The notes under the pieces: model-generated | What the model saw: only the letters and a program-made list of their open reading frames with translations | What the model was told of the DNA's origin: nothing | The model's database searches: none | Shown here: piece after piece, positions 16,260 through 24,848 of the stretch | Layout of the letters: every line of letters begins with the position of its first letter | How positions within the stretch are numbered: the first letter of the stretch is position 1 | Program-made: the position numbers and the translations under genes | Origin: DASYTH01 sp035762905 | GTDB lineage: Bacteria; Actinomycetota; Actinomycetes; Mycobacteriales; Pseudonocardiaceae | Assembly (NCBI RefSeq): GCF_035762905.1 | Contig: NZ_DASUCC010000061.1 | Location: 173,058 to 237,057 of the forward strand | Direction of reading: 5' to 3' | Length of the DNA: 64,000 nucleotides

Positions 16260-16978
16260 CGAACGCACCCGGCCGGCTGATCCCGATCGCCCGGCGCAAG
16301 GACCGCCCGGCCTGCGTGATGATCCCGGGCGCGGGCGGCGGCCTGGCCCCGTACCTGCGACTGGGTTCCTACCTCGGCCAGACCTACAACGTCTACGCGG
16401 TGCGCGCGGCCGGCCTGGTGCCGGACGAGCCGCCGGAGGGCAGCGTGCCGGCGATGGCCGAGGGCGTGCTGCGCGCGCTTGAGCCGGACGGGCTGGTTCC
16501 GGACGTGGTGTTCGGCTGGTCGATGGGCGGCACGGTGGCCTGGGAGGTGTGCGCCACGCTCGCCGAGCGCGGGCACCGCCCGGCCCTGGTCATGGTGGAC
16601 TGCTCGCCGTTCCGGTTGGTCCCGGATCCGGTGCGGGACAAGGGAATCCTCGACGTCATCGTCGGGATGCTCGGGCCCCGGCCGGACCAGCGGACGTTGG
16701 ACCGGGTCACCGCGACGTTCCACGCGCATTCGGCCGCGCTGGCCGCGTTCGAGTCCACTCGCGGCTACGACGGCCCGGTGCTGCTGCTGGTCTGCGCCGG
16801 CGAGAGCGATCTCGTGGACCGCGGCGCGGCACTCGACCGCTGGCGGTCGCTGGCGCCCGAGCTGCGGGTCGGAACGCTTGCCACCGACCACTTCCGGGTG
16901 TTCGACCCCGAGCACCTGCCGGCGCTGTCCGCCGCGGTCGGCGGCTTCCTCGGGCTGCCCGTCGAGGTCGCGTCGTGA
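16256..16978 (+). CDS. Type II thioesterase-like alpha/beta hydrolase
   Basis: This 240-residue alpha/beta hydrolase has the nucleophile elbow GWSMGG with Ser89, a late Asp in LLVCAGESD, and His in ATDHFRVF. It resembles thioesterases attached to NRPS lines, which release or edit carrier-bound chains. It overlaps the NRPS stop by 4 bases. Because the cluster also encodes a C-T-TE protein, this one is more likely an editing enzyme, though release of an intermediate is possible. Confidence 0.87.
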   Translation: MTNAPGRLIPIARRKDRPACVMIPGAGGGLAPYLRLGSYLGQTYNVYAVRAAGLVPDEPPEGSVPAMAEGVLRALEPDGLVPDVVFGWSMGGTVAWEVCATLAERGHRPALVMVDCSPFRLVPDPVRDKGILDVIVGMLGPRPDQRTLDRVTATFHAHSAALAAFESTRGYDGPVLLLVCAGESDLVDRGAALDRWRSLAPELRVGTLATDHFRVFDPEHLPALSAAVGGFLGLPVEVAS

Positions 16979-17012
16979 CCGCCGACGTGCTCTTTCCCGC
17001 GGAGGCGGCATC

Positions 17013-17753
17013 ATGACCACACCGCTCGCCGTGATCAGCGGCGGAACCCGCGGCATCGGCCTCGCGCTGAGCCGCCGTCTGGTCAAGCTCGGCCACCACG
17101 TTGTGGCGCTCTACCGCGCCGACGCCGATGCCGCCGCGTCCGCGGTGGCCGAGCTGGACCCGATGCTCAGCGCGGTCCGCGTCGACGTCGGCGACCCGGA
17201 CGCGGTCGCCGGCGCCGGCGCCGCCGTGCTGGCCGAGCACGGCGCGCCCCGGGTGCTGGTGAACAACGCCGGAATCAACATCGACCGGCCGTTCCTGTCC
17301 CTCGAGGTGGCCGACTGGCGCCGGGTGCTGGACACCAACCTGTCCGGCGCGTTCTACCTGACCAGGGTGTTCGCCCCGGCGATGCTGACCCAGCCCGGCG
17401 CGGTGATCGTCAACATCGGCGCGACCACCGGCATCCGGCCACGCCGCGACGGGGCGAACTACTGCGCGAGCAAGGCCGGCCTGCTCCAGCTCACCAAGTG
17501 CCTTGCGGTGGAACTGGCGCCGCGGATCCGGGTCAACTGCCTGATCCCCGGCATGACCGGAACCGAGGAGCTGACCACCCGGTTCCGGCTGGACGACCCG
17601 GCCGCGCTGGCCGACGTGCTCGCCGAGATCCCGCTGGCCCGGCTCGGCACCGCCGACGACGTCGCCGACGGCCTCGAGTACCTGATCGGGCCGGCCAGCG
17701 GCTACCTGACCGGCCAGAAGCTGATCGTCGACGGAGGGCAGTTCATGTGGTGA
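17013..17753 (+). CDS. SDR family oxidoreductase (FabG-like)
   Basis: This 246-residue short-chain dehydrogenase has the cofactor motif SGGTRGIG, the NNAG strand motif, and the catalytic Tyr150 and Lys154 in YCASK. The C-terminal GQKLIVDGGQF is typical of FabG-type 3-oxoacyl reductases, which can act on carrier-bound substrates. It starts at an ATG with GGAGG upstream. It probably reduces a keto or aldehyde group on a carrier-bound intermediate; the position is unknown. It overlaps the ProA-like start. Confidence 0.9.
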   Translation: MTTPLAVISGGTRGIGLALSRRLVKLGHHVVALYRADADAAASAVAELDPMLSAVRVDVGDPDAVAGAGAAVLAEHGAPRVLVNNAGINIDRPFLSLEVADWRRVLDTNLSGAFYLTRVFAPAMLTQPGAVIVNIGATTGIRPRRDGANYCASKAGLLQLTKCLAVELAPRIRVNCLIPGMTGTEELTTRFRLDDPAALADVLAEIPLARLGTADDVADGLEYLIGPASGYLTGQKLIVDGGQFMW

Positions 17754-19018
17754 CCGAGGAGATCCTGGACCGGGCCGCGCGGGCCCGGGACGCGGCGCCG
17801 CCGCCCGGCGACGAGCGCTACCTGGCCTACTGCGACGCGCTGGCCACCCGGCTCGACAAGCGCTGGGACCGGGTGCGCGCGGCCAACGACGTGGACCTGG
17901 CCCGGGCCGGCGGGTTGCCGGACGCCCTGGCCGACCGGCTGCGGGTCGGCGACGCGCACCGCGAGCAGCTGGTCGCGCTGGCCGGCGAGGTCGGCCGGGC
18001 GCTGCCCGCGGCCACCCGCCCGAGCGAGCCGCTGGCGGCCACCGGCCGGATGCGGGTGCGCCGGATCCCCAAGCCGCTCGGCGTGCTGCTGATGATCTAC
18101 GAGGCCCGCCCGACGGTGACCGTCGAGGGCGCGCTGCTGCCGGTCGCCGTCGGCAACGTGGCGATCCTGCGCGGCGGCACCGAGATGGCCGCGACCAACG
18201 CCGCCCTCGGCGCGGTGGTGGCCGAGGCGGCCGAGGCGGCCGGCCTGCCGGACGGCATGGTCCAGGTGCTCACCGACGGCGACCGGGCCCTGGTCCGGCA
18301 GCTGCTCCGGCGGCACGACGCGATCGATGCGCTGGTGCCGAGGGGCAGCCCGGCCCTGATCGAGCACTGCCGGACCGCCTCGACCATCCCGGTGATCGCC
18401 AGCGGCGGGGGAGTGAACCACCTGTACGTGGACGCCAGCGCCGACCTGGACCTGGCCGCCCGGATCGCGCTGGACAGCAAGCTGGCCGAGCCGACCGCGT
18501 GCAACACCCTCGAGCTGGTGCTGGCGCACGCCGACGTCGCCGAGCCGCTGGCCCGGCGGCTGGTCGCGGCCGGCATCGGGCTGGCCCGGCCGTACACGCT
18601 GCGCCTGGACGCCGGCCTGGCCGGGCTGGTCCCCGGCGGGCCTGGCGCCGAGGTGCGGGTGCTCGGGCCGCACGACGACGGCCGCGAGTTCCTGGACCGC
18701 ACCCTCGGGCTGCGCGCGGTGGCCGGACTGGACGAGGCGGTCGGGCACATCCGCCGGCACGGCTCCCGGCACACCGAGGGCGTGGTCGCCACCCGGCCCG
18801 AGGTGATCGACGGCTTCCTGCGCGCGGTGGACGCCGCCGCGCTGGTGGTCAACGGCTCGCTGCGGCTGCACGACGGCCCGACCATGCGGCTCGGTCCGGA
18901 GATCTCGATCAGCACCGGCCGGCTGCACGTGCGCGGCCCGGTCGGGTTGACCGCGCTGCTCACCTACAGCTGGGCCATCGAGGGCAACGCGACGCTGCGC
19001 GGGGAGGGAGCGCGATGA
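17747..19018 (+). CDS. ProA-like gamma-glutamyl phosphate reductase homologue
   Basis: This protein of about 423 residues belongs to the glutamate-5-semialdehyde dehydrogenase family. Visible motifs are PLGVLLMIYEARPTVTVEGA, VPRGSPALIEHC, the nucleophile Cys252 in EPTACNTLELV and the late LRLGPEISISTGRLH...RGPVGL. The normal enzyme reduces gamma-glutamyl phosphate to the semialdehyde. No glutamate kinase gene is present in the window, so the substrate may be an acyl phosphate from the ATP-grasp enzyme or a carrier thioester. It starts at the GTG at 17747, nine bases after GGAGGG; the GTG at 17750 is an alternative. Confidence 0.88.
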   Translation: MVTEEILDRAARARDAAPPPGDERYLAYCDALATRLDKRWDRVRAANDVDLARAGGLPDALADRLRVGDAHREQLVALAGEVGRALPAATRPSEPLAATGRMRVRRIPKPLGVLLMIYEARPTVTVEGALLPVAVGNVAILRGGTEMAATNAALGAVVAEAAEAAGLPDGMVQVLTDGDRALVRQLLRRHDAIDALVPRGSPALIEHCRTASTIPVIASGGGVNHLYVDASADLDLAARIALDSKLAEPTACNTLELVLAHADVAEPLARRLVAAGIGLARPYTLRLDAGLAGLVPGGPGAEVRVLGPHDDGREFLDRTLGLRAVAGLDEAVGHIRRHGSRHTEGVVATRPEVIDGFLRAVDAAALVVNGSLRLHDGPTMRLGPEISISTGRLHVRGPVGLTALLTYSWAIEGNATLRGEGAR

Positions 19019-19296
19019 CCGCCATCCGACACCACCGGGACGAGATCAGCCGCGCGGTCAAGCGGATCGTGGCGCTGGAGTCGCGGCTGTCCATACCTCC
19101 CAACGAGATCGCCGAGGCCGAGCCGCTCAACGGCGACCTGCTGCGGGTCAACTCGCTGGGGTTCCTCGGCATGCTGGTCCGGCTCGAGGACGAGCTGGAC
19201 GTGATGCTGCCGGACAACCTGTTCGTCAACCGGATCTTCACCACCGTCGCCGATCTGGTCGACGTCATCGCCGAGGCCGTGGGGGCACAGCGATGA
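19015..19296 (+). CDS. Stand-alone acyl carrier protein
   Basis: This 93-residue carrier protein has the pantetheine attachment serine in LLRVNSLGFLGML (Ser47), with Asn where most carriers have Asp. The helices around it (VRLEDELDVMLPDNLFVNRIFTTVADLVDVI) fit the ACP fold. It is overlapped by 4 bases on both sides, by the ProA-like and TrpB-like genes, which suggests that these enzymes act on the substrate it carries. Confidence 0.85.
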   Translation: MTAIRHHRDEISRAVKRIVALESRLSIPPNEIAEAEPLNGDLLRVNSLGFLGMLVRLEDELDVMLPDNLFVNRIFTTVADLVDVIAEAVGAQR

Positions 19297-20603
19297 CCGC
19301 GTGGCGCAGCGTGCTGCCGCATCTCGGCTACGACCTGCCGGCCGACCTGAGCCCGCCGGCCGCCACCGGCCCGGTCACCACGCAGGTCCCGCTGGAACTG
19401 GTCCGGCAGAGCATCTCCCGGCGCGAGTGGTGGCCGGTGCCGGAGCCGGTCGCCGAGATCTACCGGACCTACCGGCCCACCCCGCTGTGGCGGGCGGTCC
19501 GGTTCGAGGCCGCGGTCGGCGCCCGAGTGCCGATCTACGTCAAGTACGAGGGCGGCAACCTGTCCGGCAGCCACAAGCTGACCACCGCGCTGGCCCAGGC
19601 CTACTACTACCGGCAGGCCGGGGTGCGCGAGCTGGTCACCGGCACCGGGGCCGGACAGTGGGGCACCGCGCTGGCCACCGCGTGCGCGGCGTTCGGCTTG
19701 TCCTGCACCGTGTTCATGGTCGGCGGCAGCCTGCGCGCCAAGCCGTACCGGGGCAGCCTGATGCGGCTGCTCGGTGCCACCGTGCACGCCAGCCCCAGCC
19801 CGCTGACCGAGGTCGGCGCCCGCGACACCGCCGGCAACAGTCTGGCGCTGGCCATCGGCGAGGCGGTCGAGTACGCCCGCGGTGCGCGGGACCGGGCGTT
19901 CTGCATCGGCAGCGGCGAGACGTACAGCATCCTGCACCAGTCGCTGATCGGCCTTGAGGCGCTCGAGCAACTGGCCGGCCTGGACGCCGAGGTGGACACC
20001 GTGGTCGGTTGCGTCGGCGCCGGGTCCAACTTCGGCGGGCTGGCACTGCCGTTCTTCGCCGCGCACGCCGCCGGGGAGACCGGCGACGCGCCGCCGCTGC
20101 TGCTGGCCGCCGAGTCCTGCGCCACGCCGAAGCTGTCCCGCGGGGTGTACGCCTACGACGTCACCGACGCCACCGGGACCGGGCCGATGGAGGCGATGTA
20201 CACCATCGGCGCCGGCTACCCGATCCCGGCCGCGCACGCCGCCGGGCTGCGCTTCCACGGCGCGGCCAAGCTGCTGTCCGCGATGCGGCACCACGACCAG
20301 ATCGCCGCGGTCGCGGTCGGCCAGCAGGACGCGCTGGCCGCCGGGCGCCGGTTCGCCCTTGCCGAGCTGATCCTGCCGGCGCCGGAGTCCGGCCACGCGC
20401 TGGCCGCCGCCGCGTCCGTCGCGAGTGGACGGTCCGGCCGCGGGGTGCTGGTCTGCGTGAGCGGCCACGGGCTGCTTGATCTGTCCGCCTACGACGACCT
20501 GTTGGCCGGGGTGCTCGAGGACGCACCGGTCGACGAGGCGGCGCTGCGGGCGGCCACGTCCGGCCTGCGACCGGCCGGATCCCAACTGACGGGGGTGAGC
20601 TGA
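19293..20603 (+). CDS. TrpB-like PLP-dependent enzyme
   Basis: This 436-residue PLP enzyme of fold type II resembles the tryptophan synthase beta chain, type 2. The lysine that binds PLP is probably Lys95 in GGNLSGSHKLTTA, and the phosphate-binding loop is CVGAGSNFGG. Residue EAMYTIGAGYPIP lines the region before the COMM-like core. No other trp gene is present. Such enzymes carry out beta-replacement or elimination on serine-like substrates, so it could build or dehydrate an amino acid bound to the preceding carrier protein. The substrate is not predictable. Confidence 0.88.
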   Translation: MTAWRSVLPHLGYDLPADLSPPAATGPVTTQVPLELVRQSISRREWWPVPEPVAEIYRTYRPTPLWRAVRFEAAVGARVPIYVKYEGGNLSGSHKLTTALAQAYYYRQAGVRELVTGTGAGQWGTALATACAAFGLSCTVFMVGGSLRAKPYRGSLMRLLGATVHASPSPLTEVGARDTAGNSLALAIGEAVEYARGARDRAFCIGSGETYSILHQSLIGLEALEQLAGLDAEVDTVVGCVGAGSNFGGLALPFFAAHAAGETGDAPPLLLAAESCATPKLSRGVYAYDVTDATGTGPMEAMYTIGAGYPIPAAHAAGLRFHGAAKLLSAMRHHDQIAAVAVGQQDALAAGRRFALAELILPAPESGHALAAAASVASGRSGRGVLVCVSGHGLLDLSAYDDLLAGVLEDAPVDEAALRAATSGLRPAGSQLTGVS

Positions 20604-20604
20604 C

Positions 20605-21912
20605 ATGCCGATCGCCACGGTCGTCGAGACTCGCGACCAGACCTGGTCGCCGGTGCTGGCCGGGCTGACCGCGCCTGCGCTGGACTGCGTGCAGACCGGC
20701 CTGGCCGCGCTGGTCGACCTGCAGCACGGCCCGGGCGCGCACCGGGCGCTCGGAGCCCGGCTGGGGTTCGCGGTCCGGTACGGCCCGGGCGCGCTGCCGA
20801 CCCTGGAGGCGCCGGTGGACGTGCGGCTGGCCGAGGCCGGCGCGCTGGCCGGGCTGCGGGTGGCGCAGCGGCGGGACGGGCTGGACGGGCCGGCGGTGCG
20901 CGCGTTCGTCGCCGAGGCCGGGCCGCTGTACGTGGTCGCCGACACCTTCACCATGCCGTGGACGCCCTACCGGGGGCAGCGGCACATGGCGCACAGCCTG
21001 GTGCTCGCGCCGTCCGGGGATCGCTTCGCCGTGGTCGACCCGTACCACAACGACACCCAGTGGGGAGCCGCCCGGCCGGGCGTGTGGCGGCTGTCCGCCG
21101 CCGACCTGGACGCCGCGCTCGGCACCGGCGCGACCGCCATGGTGATCACCGCCGGTCCGCTGCCCGAACTCGACCCGGTCGCCGTGCTCGCCGCCAACGT
21201 CGCCGCCCTCACGTCGGCGGACACGTCCGGCTACCTGGACGCGGTCCGAGCCGGGCTGGACCGGCGGGACGGCGTCGAGGCTCTGGTGCTTGACATCTGG
21301 CTGCTCGGCCGCAGCCGGCTGTTGCACGCCACATGGCTGGACACCGTCCACATTTGTGACGCTGTCCACGATGGTGACCGCGTCCACGATGGTGACCGCG
21401 TCCACGATGGTGACGCCGTCCATGGTGGTGACGCCGTCCACGATGGTGACGCCGTCCATGGTGGCGACCCTGTCCACGATGGTGACCGCGTCCACGGTTG
21501 TGACGCGGCGGCAGTCCGGGAGCGGGCCGCGGAGTGGCAGCGGCTGGCCGCCCAGTCCTATGTGGGACTGCGCCGCGCGGCCCAGGGCGCGGCCGTGCCG
21601 CCGTCGGTGCTCGAGCGGATGGAGCAGCTGCTGGCCGGTGACCGGGAGCTGCTCGCGCGGCTGGCCGCCGGCGCGATCCGGGACGCGGTGGCCGAGGCCG
21701 TACGCGTCGTGCTGCGGCTGGATGCCGCCGCCACCCGGAACGGCACGCCGCTGCGCGCGCTGCCCAACTTCAACTCGTTCCGCCTGGTGGACATCATCGA
21801 GCGGGTCGAGACCCGGCTCGGGGTGACCGTGGCCGCCGAGGACCTCACCCTGGACGCCCTGCACGATCTGGACTCGCTGGCCGGGCTGTTCGGCAAGGCG
21901 GTCCTGCGATGA
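20605..21912 (+). CDS. BtrH-like papain-fold acyltransferase fused to a carrier domain
   Basis: This 435-residue protein has two parts. The N-terminal part has a candidate Cys28-His130-Asp145 triad (ALDCVQTG, MAHSLVLA, VVDPYHN) like the BtrH N-terminal domain, which transfers an acyl group from an ACP to an amine in butirosin biosynthesis. The C-terminal part (about 355-435) looks like a carrier domain with Ser391 in NFNSFRLVDIIERVE. Between them lies a nine-unit hexapeptide repeat rich in His and Asp (residues 248-301). A second BtrH-like gene follows at 27586. I infer an acyl transfer or cyclisation step; a thiol protease role is the alternative. Confidence 0.75.
   Translation: MPIATVVETRDQTWSPVLAGLTAPALDCVQTGLAALVDLQHGPGAHRALGARLGFAVRYGPGALPTLEAPVDVRLAEAGALAGLRVAQRRDGLDGPAVRAFVAEAGPLYVVADTFTMPWTPYRGQRHMAHSLVLAPSGDRFAVVDPYHNDTQWGAARPGVWRLSAADLDAALGTGATAMVITAGPLPELDPVAVLAANVAALTSADTSGYLDAVRAGLDRRDGVEALVLDIWLLGRSRLLHATWLDTVHICDAVHDGDRVHDGDRVHDGDAVHGGDAVHDGDAVHGGDPVHDGDRVHGCDAAAVRERAAEWQRLAAQSYVGLRRAAQGAAVPPSVLERMEQLLAGDRELLARLAAGAIRDAVAEAVRVVLRLDAAATRNGTPLRALPNFNSFRLVDIIERVETRLGVTVAAEDLTLDALHDLDSLAGLFGKAVLR
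21346..21507 (+). repeat. Nine tandem 18-base units inside the BtrH-carrier gene
   Basis: Nine imperfect copies of an 18-base unit, core GTCCACGATGGTGAC, encode V-H-(D/G)-G-D-(R/A/P) hexapeptides. The reading frame is kept throughout, so copy number could vary by slippage without breaking the gene. The units link the protease-like and carrier domains and may serve as a flexible linker. Two of the nine units contain Cys in place of Gly at the fourth position. Confidence 0.92.
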
Positions 21913-23390
21913 CCGCCACGCTGCTGCACGAGCTGCTGGACGCCGCGACGGCCGGGCACCCGGACCGGGCGGCGGTTGGCCGGGCCGACGGCACGCTGTC
22001 CTATCGGGACCTGACCGCGGCCAGCCACCGGATCGCCCGCGGTCTGGCCGATCGCGGCGTGCGCCGGGGCGACCGGGTGCTGGTCGCGCTGCCCCCCGAG
22101 CCGCTGCTGCCGGCCCTGTTGTTCGGCTGTTCCCGGGCCGGCGCGGTGTTCTGCGTACTGGACGATGCGGCGCCGGCCGCCGCCTACGCGCACGTGCTGG
22201 ACGACGCCGAGCCGGCCCTGGTGGTCACCGCCAACCCGGACGCCGCCCGGCTCGCCGCCGACCGGGGCATCGGCCGGGCCGCGCCGGCCGAGCTGGCCGG
22301 CACCCGGCCCGGCCCGGCGCCGGACGGGCCGATCCCGGTCGACCCGATCTGCCTGATCTACACCTCGGGCAGCACCGGGCTGCCCAAGGCGGTGGTCTCC
22401 ACGCACGCCCAGCTGTGCTTCGCGGTCGCGGCGATCCAGTCGCAGCTCGGCTACCGGGAGACCGACGTGGTCTTCTGCCCGCTGCCGCTGTCCTTCGACT
22501 ACGGGCTGTACCAGATCTTCCTGGCCACCGCGGCCGGGGCGCGGGTCCAACTGGCCACCGCCGCCGACGCCGGTCCCCGGCTGCTGGCCGAGCTGCACCG
22601 GTGCGGCGCCACCGTGCTGCCCGCGGTGCCGGGTGTGGCTCGCGGGCTGGCCCGGCTGCTGTCCCGGCCGGGTGCCACGCCGCCACCGCTGCGGCTGGTG
22701 ACCAACACCGGCTCGACCATGCCCGACGGGGTGCTCGCGGAGCTGCGCGGGCGGATCCCGGGTCTTGGTGTGCAACTGATGTTCGGGCTCACCGAGTGCA
22801 AGCGGACCACGATCATGCCGGTCGACGAGGACCTGCGCCGGCCCGGCTCGTGCGGCCGGGCGCTGCCCGGCACCGAGGTGTTCGCGATCGGCCCGGACGG
22901 CACCCGGCTGCCGCCCGGCGAGGTCGGCGAGCTGGTCGTGCGCGGGCCGCACGTGATGGCCGGCTACTGGCGCCGGCCCGAGCAGACCGCGCAGCGCTTT
23001 CCCCGCGACGCCGGGCTGTTCCCGCGGCTGCGCACCGGCGACTACGGCTGGTGCGACGAGGACGGCTACCTCTACTTCGTCGGCCGCCGCGACGATCTCT
23101 ACAAGCAGCGCGGTTTCCGGGTCAGCGCCACCGAGGTGGAGCTGGCCGCCACCCGGATCGCCGGGGTGGAGTCCGCGGCGGTGCTGCCGCCGGGCGCCGA
23201 GCGTGCCGAGGCCACCCTGTTCGCGGTGACCGCGCTGGAGCCGGCCGAGGTGCTCGCCCGGCTGCGCACCGAGCTCGAGGAGTTCAAGGTGCCCGGCCGG
23301 TGCGTAGTGGTTCGGAGCATTCCGTCGACCACCAACGGAAAGATCGACCGCGCCGCGCTGGCCCGGATGCCGGACGGTTCCCATGTTTGA
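21909..23390 (+). CDS. Free-standing acyl-AMP ligase (carrier-loading)
   Basis: This 493-residue adenylate-forming ligase has LIYTSGSTGLPKA, LPLSFDYGLYQ, MFGLTECKR, LRTGDYG, and the C-terminal catalytic lysine in STTNGKIDR. It has no carrier of its own, so it must load one in trans. It lies between the BtrH-carrier gene and a PLP decarboxylase plus ACP. The trio ligase-decarboxylase-ACP mirrors the VinN/VinO/VinL and BtrJ/BtrK/BtrI logic, where an acidic amino acid is loaded and decarboxylated on the ACP. The SFDYGLYQ motif is also seen in acyl-AMP ligases outside NRPS, so an acyl substrate is possible. It overlaps both neighbours. Confidence 0.87.
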   Translation: MTATLLHELLDAATAGHPDRAAVGRADGTLSYRDLTAASHRIARGLADRGVRRGDRVLVALPPEPLLPALLFGCSRAGAVFCVLDDAAPAAAYAHVLDDAEPALVVTANPDAARLAADRGIGRAAPAELAGTRPGPAPDGPIPVDPICLIYTSGSTGLPKAVVSTHAQLCFAVAAIQSQLGYRETDVVFCPLPLSFDYGLYQIFLATAAGARVQLATAADAGPRLLAELHRCGATVLPAVPGVARGLARLLSRPGATPPPLRLVTNTGSTMPDGVLAELRGRIPGLGVQLMFGLTECKRTTIMPVDEDLRRPGSCGRALPGTEVFAIGPDGTRLPPGEVGELVVRGPHVMAGYWRRPEQTAQRFPRDAGLFPRLRTGDYGWCDEDGYLYFVGRRDDLYKQRGFRVSATEVELAATRIAGVESAAVLPPGAERAEATLFAVTALEPAEVLARLRTELEEFKVPGRCVVVRSIPSTTNGKIDRAALARMPDGSHV

Positions 23391-24606
23391 CGACCTGGAG
23401 ACCCCGGCCTACGTCTACGACCTCGACGAGCTGCGCCGCTGCCACGCCCGGCTGCACCGGGCGCTGCCCGCGCCGAGCGAGCTGTACTACTCGTTCAAGG
23501 CCAACCCGCACCCGGTGCTGGCCGAGACGCTGCGCCGGGCCGGCTGCCGGGCCGAGGTGTGCTCGCCGGGCGAACTGGGTACGGCCCTGGACGCCGGGTT
23601 CGACCCGGAGCACATCCTCTACACCGGTCCGGGCAAGCGGGACCGGGACGTGGCCGAGGCGGTGAAGTCCGGCGTCACCTGGTTTTCGGTGGACTCGCCG
23701 CACGGCTTGGACCAGATCGACCGGGTGGCGGCCGGTCTGGGCAGTCCCGCCCGGTGCCTGCTGCGGGTCAACGACACCACGCCGGTGCCGGGCCAGGGCC
23801 TGACCATGACCGGGGTCGCCTCCCAGTTCGGCGCGGACGCCGACTGGATCATGGCCGAGCCGGAGCGGTTCGCCGGTCGCCGGCACGCGGCGCTGGCCGG
23901 GCTGCACCTCTACATGGGGTCCAACGTGGCCGACGAGGCGGCGCTGCTGGCCCAGCTCGGCCAGTCGGTGCGGACCGCGCGGCGGCTGGCCGGCGCGCTG
24001 GGCACCGAGCCGGCCGTGCTCGACCTCGGCGGCGGGTTCGCCGCCCCGTTCGCCCGCGCCGGCCGGCCGGCGGACTATCCCGGCCTGGCCGGTGCGCTGG
24101 CCGCGCTGCTGGACGCCGACTTCCCGGGCTGGCGGCGGGGTTCGCCCCGGGTGGCGTTCGAGTCCGGCCGCGCCCTGGTGGCCGGCTGCGGCACCCTGCT
24201 CACCCGGGTGCTGGACGCGAAGACCTCGCAGGCGACGCACATCCAGGTGCTCGAGTCGGGCATCAACCACCTCGGCGGCATGTCCGGGTTGCGCCGGCTG
24301 CCGGCGGTGGTCCCGACGCTGCTGGCCGAGGGCGAGCCGGAGCCGGTCGGTCCGGCGATCATCACCGGCCCGCTGTGCACCCCGCTGGACACCTGGGCGC
24401 GCGGGGTGACCGCGCCCCGGGTGCGCCCCGGCGATCTGGTGCGGGTGCCCAACGTCGGCGCCTACGGGCTGTCCGCGAGCCTGCTCGCCTTCCTCGGTCA
24501 CCCGGCACCGGTCGAGGCGGTCGTCGAGGACGGCCGAATCGTGCACACATCACGACTGACGATGCGCCGCGAACCGATCGCGGCCGGACAGGAGGGCCGG
24601 CGATGA
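23383..24606 (+). CDS. PLP-dependent decarboxylase (BtrK/VinO/LysA family)
   Basis: This 407-residue fold type III PLP decarboxylase has the PLP lysine Lys39 in YYSFKANPHP, the phosphate-binding DLGGGFAAPF, and the cross-subunit cysteine motif GPLCTPLDTW. The family includes diaminopimelate decarboxylase and the ACP-acting enzymes BtrK and VinO. Lying between a free-standing ligase and an ACP, it most likely decarboxylates an aminoacyl-ACP to give an omega-amino acyl unit. A role in primary lysine synthesis is unlikely in this operon. It overlaps the ligase by 8 bases and the ACP by 4. Confidence 0.9.
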   Translation: MFDDLETPAYVYDLDELRRCHARLHRALPAPSELYYSFKANPHPVLAETLRRAGCRAEVCSPGELGTALDAGFDPEHILYTGPGKRDRDVAEAVKSGVTWFSVDSPHGLDQIDRVAAGLGSPARCLLRVNDTTPVPGQGLTMTGVASQFGADADWIMAEPERFAGRRHAALAGLHLYMGSNVADEAALLAQLGQSVRTARRLAGALGTEPAVLDLGGGFAAPFARAGRPADYPGLAGALAALLDADFPGWRRGSPRVAFESGRALVAGCGTLLTRVLDAKTSQATHIQVLESGINHLGGMSGLRRLPAVVPTLLAEGEPEPVGPAIITGPLCTPLDTWARGVTAPRVRPGDLVRVPNVGAYGLSASLLAFLGHPAPVEAVVEDGRIVHTSRLTMRREPIAAGQEGRR

Positions 24607-24848
24607 CACCGGACTTCGCGGTCATGCTGCGACCGTTCCTGAAGTACGCGGGGGACACCGAGATCACCGCCGATTCGCGGCTGCGCGACCTCGGGCTGGA
24701 CTCGATGCAGGCGATCGAGCTGCTGTTCGCGATCGAGGACGGCTACGGCGTGAGCCTGCCGGACGACAAGCTCGTCGACGACACGTTCGCCACCGCGGGC
24801 GGGTTGTGGGCCGAGGTCGCCCGGCTGCGCGGCGGGGGTGCCTCGTGA
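24603..24848 (+). CDS. Stand-alone acyl carrier protein
   Basis: This 81-residue carrier protein has a textbook pantetheine site, LRDLGLDSMQAIEL, with Ser34. It directly follows the PLP decarboxylase and precedes two acyl-CoA-dehydrogenase-like genes, so it is the likely carrier for the decarboxylated aminoacyl unit and for the later oxidation. Overlaps of 4 bases on both sides indicate tight co-expression. Confidence 0.92.
   Translation: MTPDFAVMLRPFLKYAGDTEITADSRLRDLGLDSMQAIELLFAIEDGYGVSLPDDKLVDDTFATAGGLWAEVARLRGGGAS

Noticed and set aside
12267..16268. A 1333-codon open frame on the reverse strand opposite the NRPS gene
   Set aside because: It is the GC-rich shadow of the C-A-T module: it has no domain, no ribosome-binding site, and a composition dominated by Arg, Gly, His and Gln.
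19293..20603. Tryptophan biosynthesis gene trpB
   Set aside because: No other trp gene is present, and the gene overlaps carrier and NRPS operon genes.
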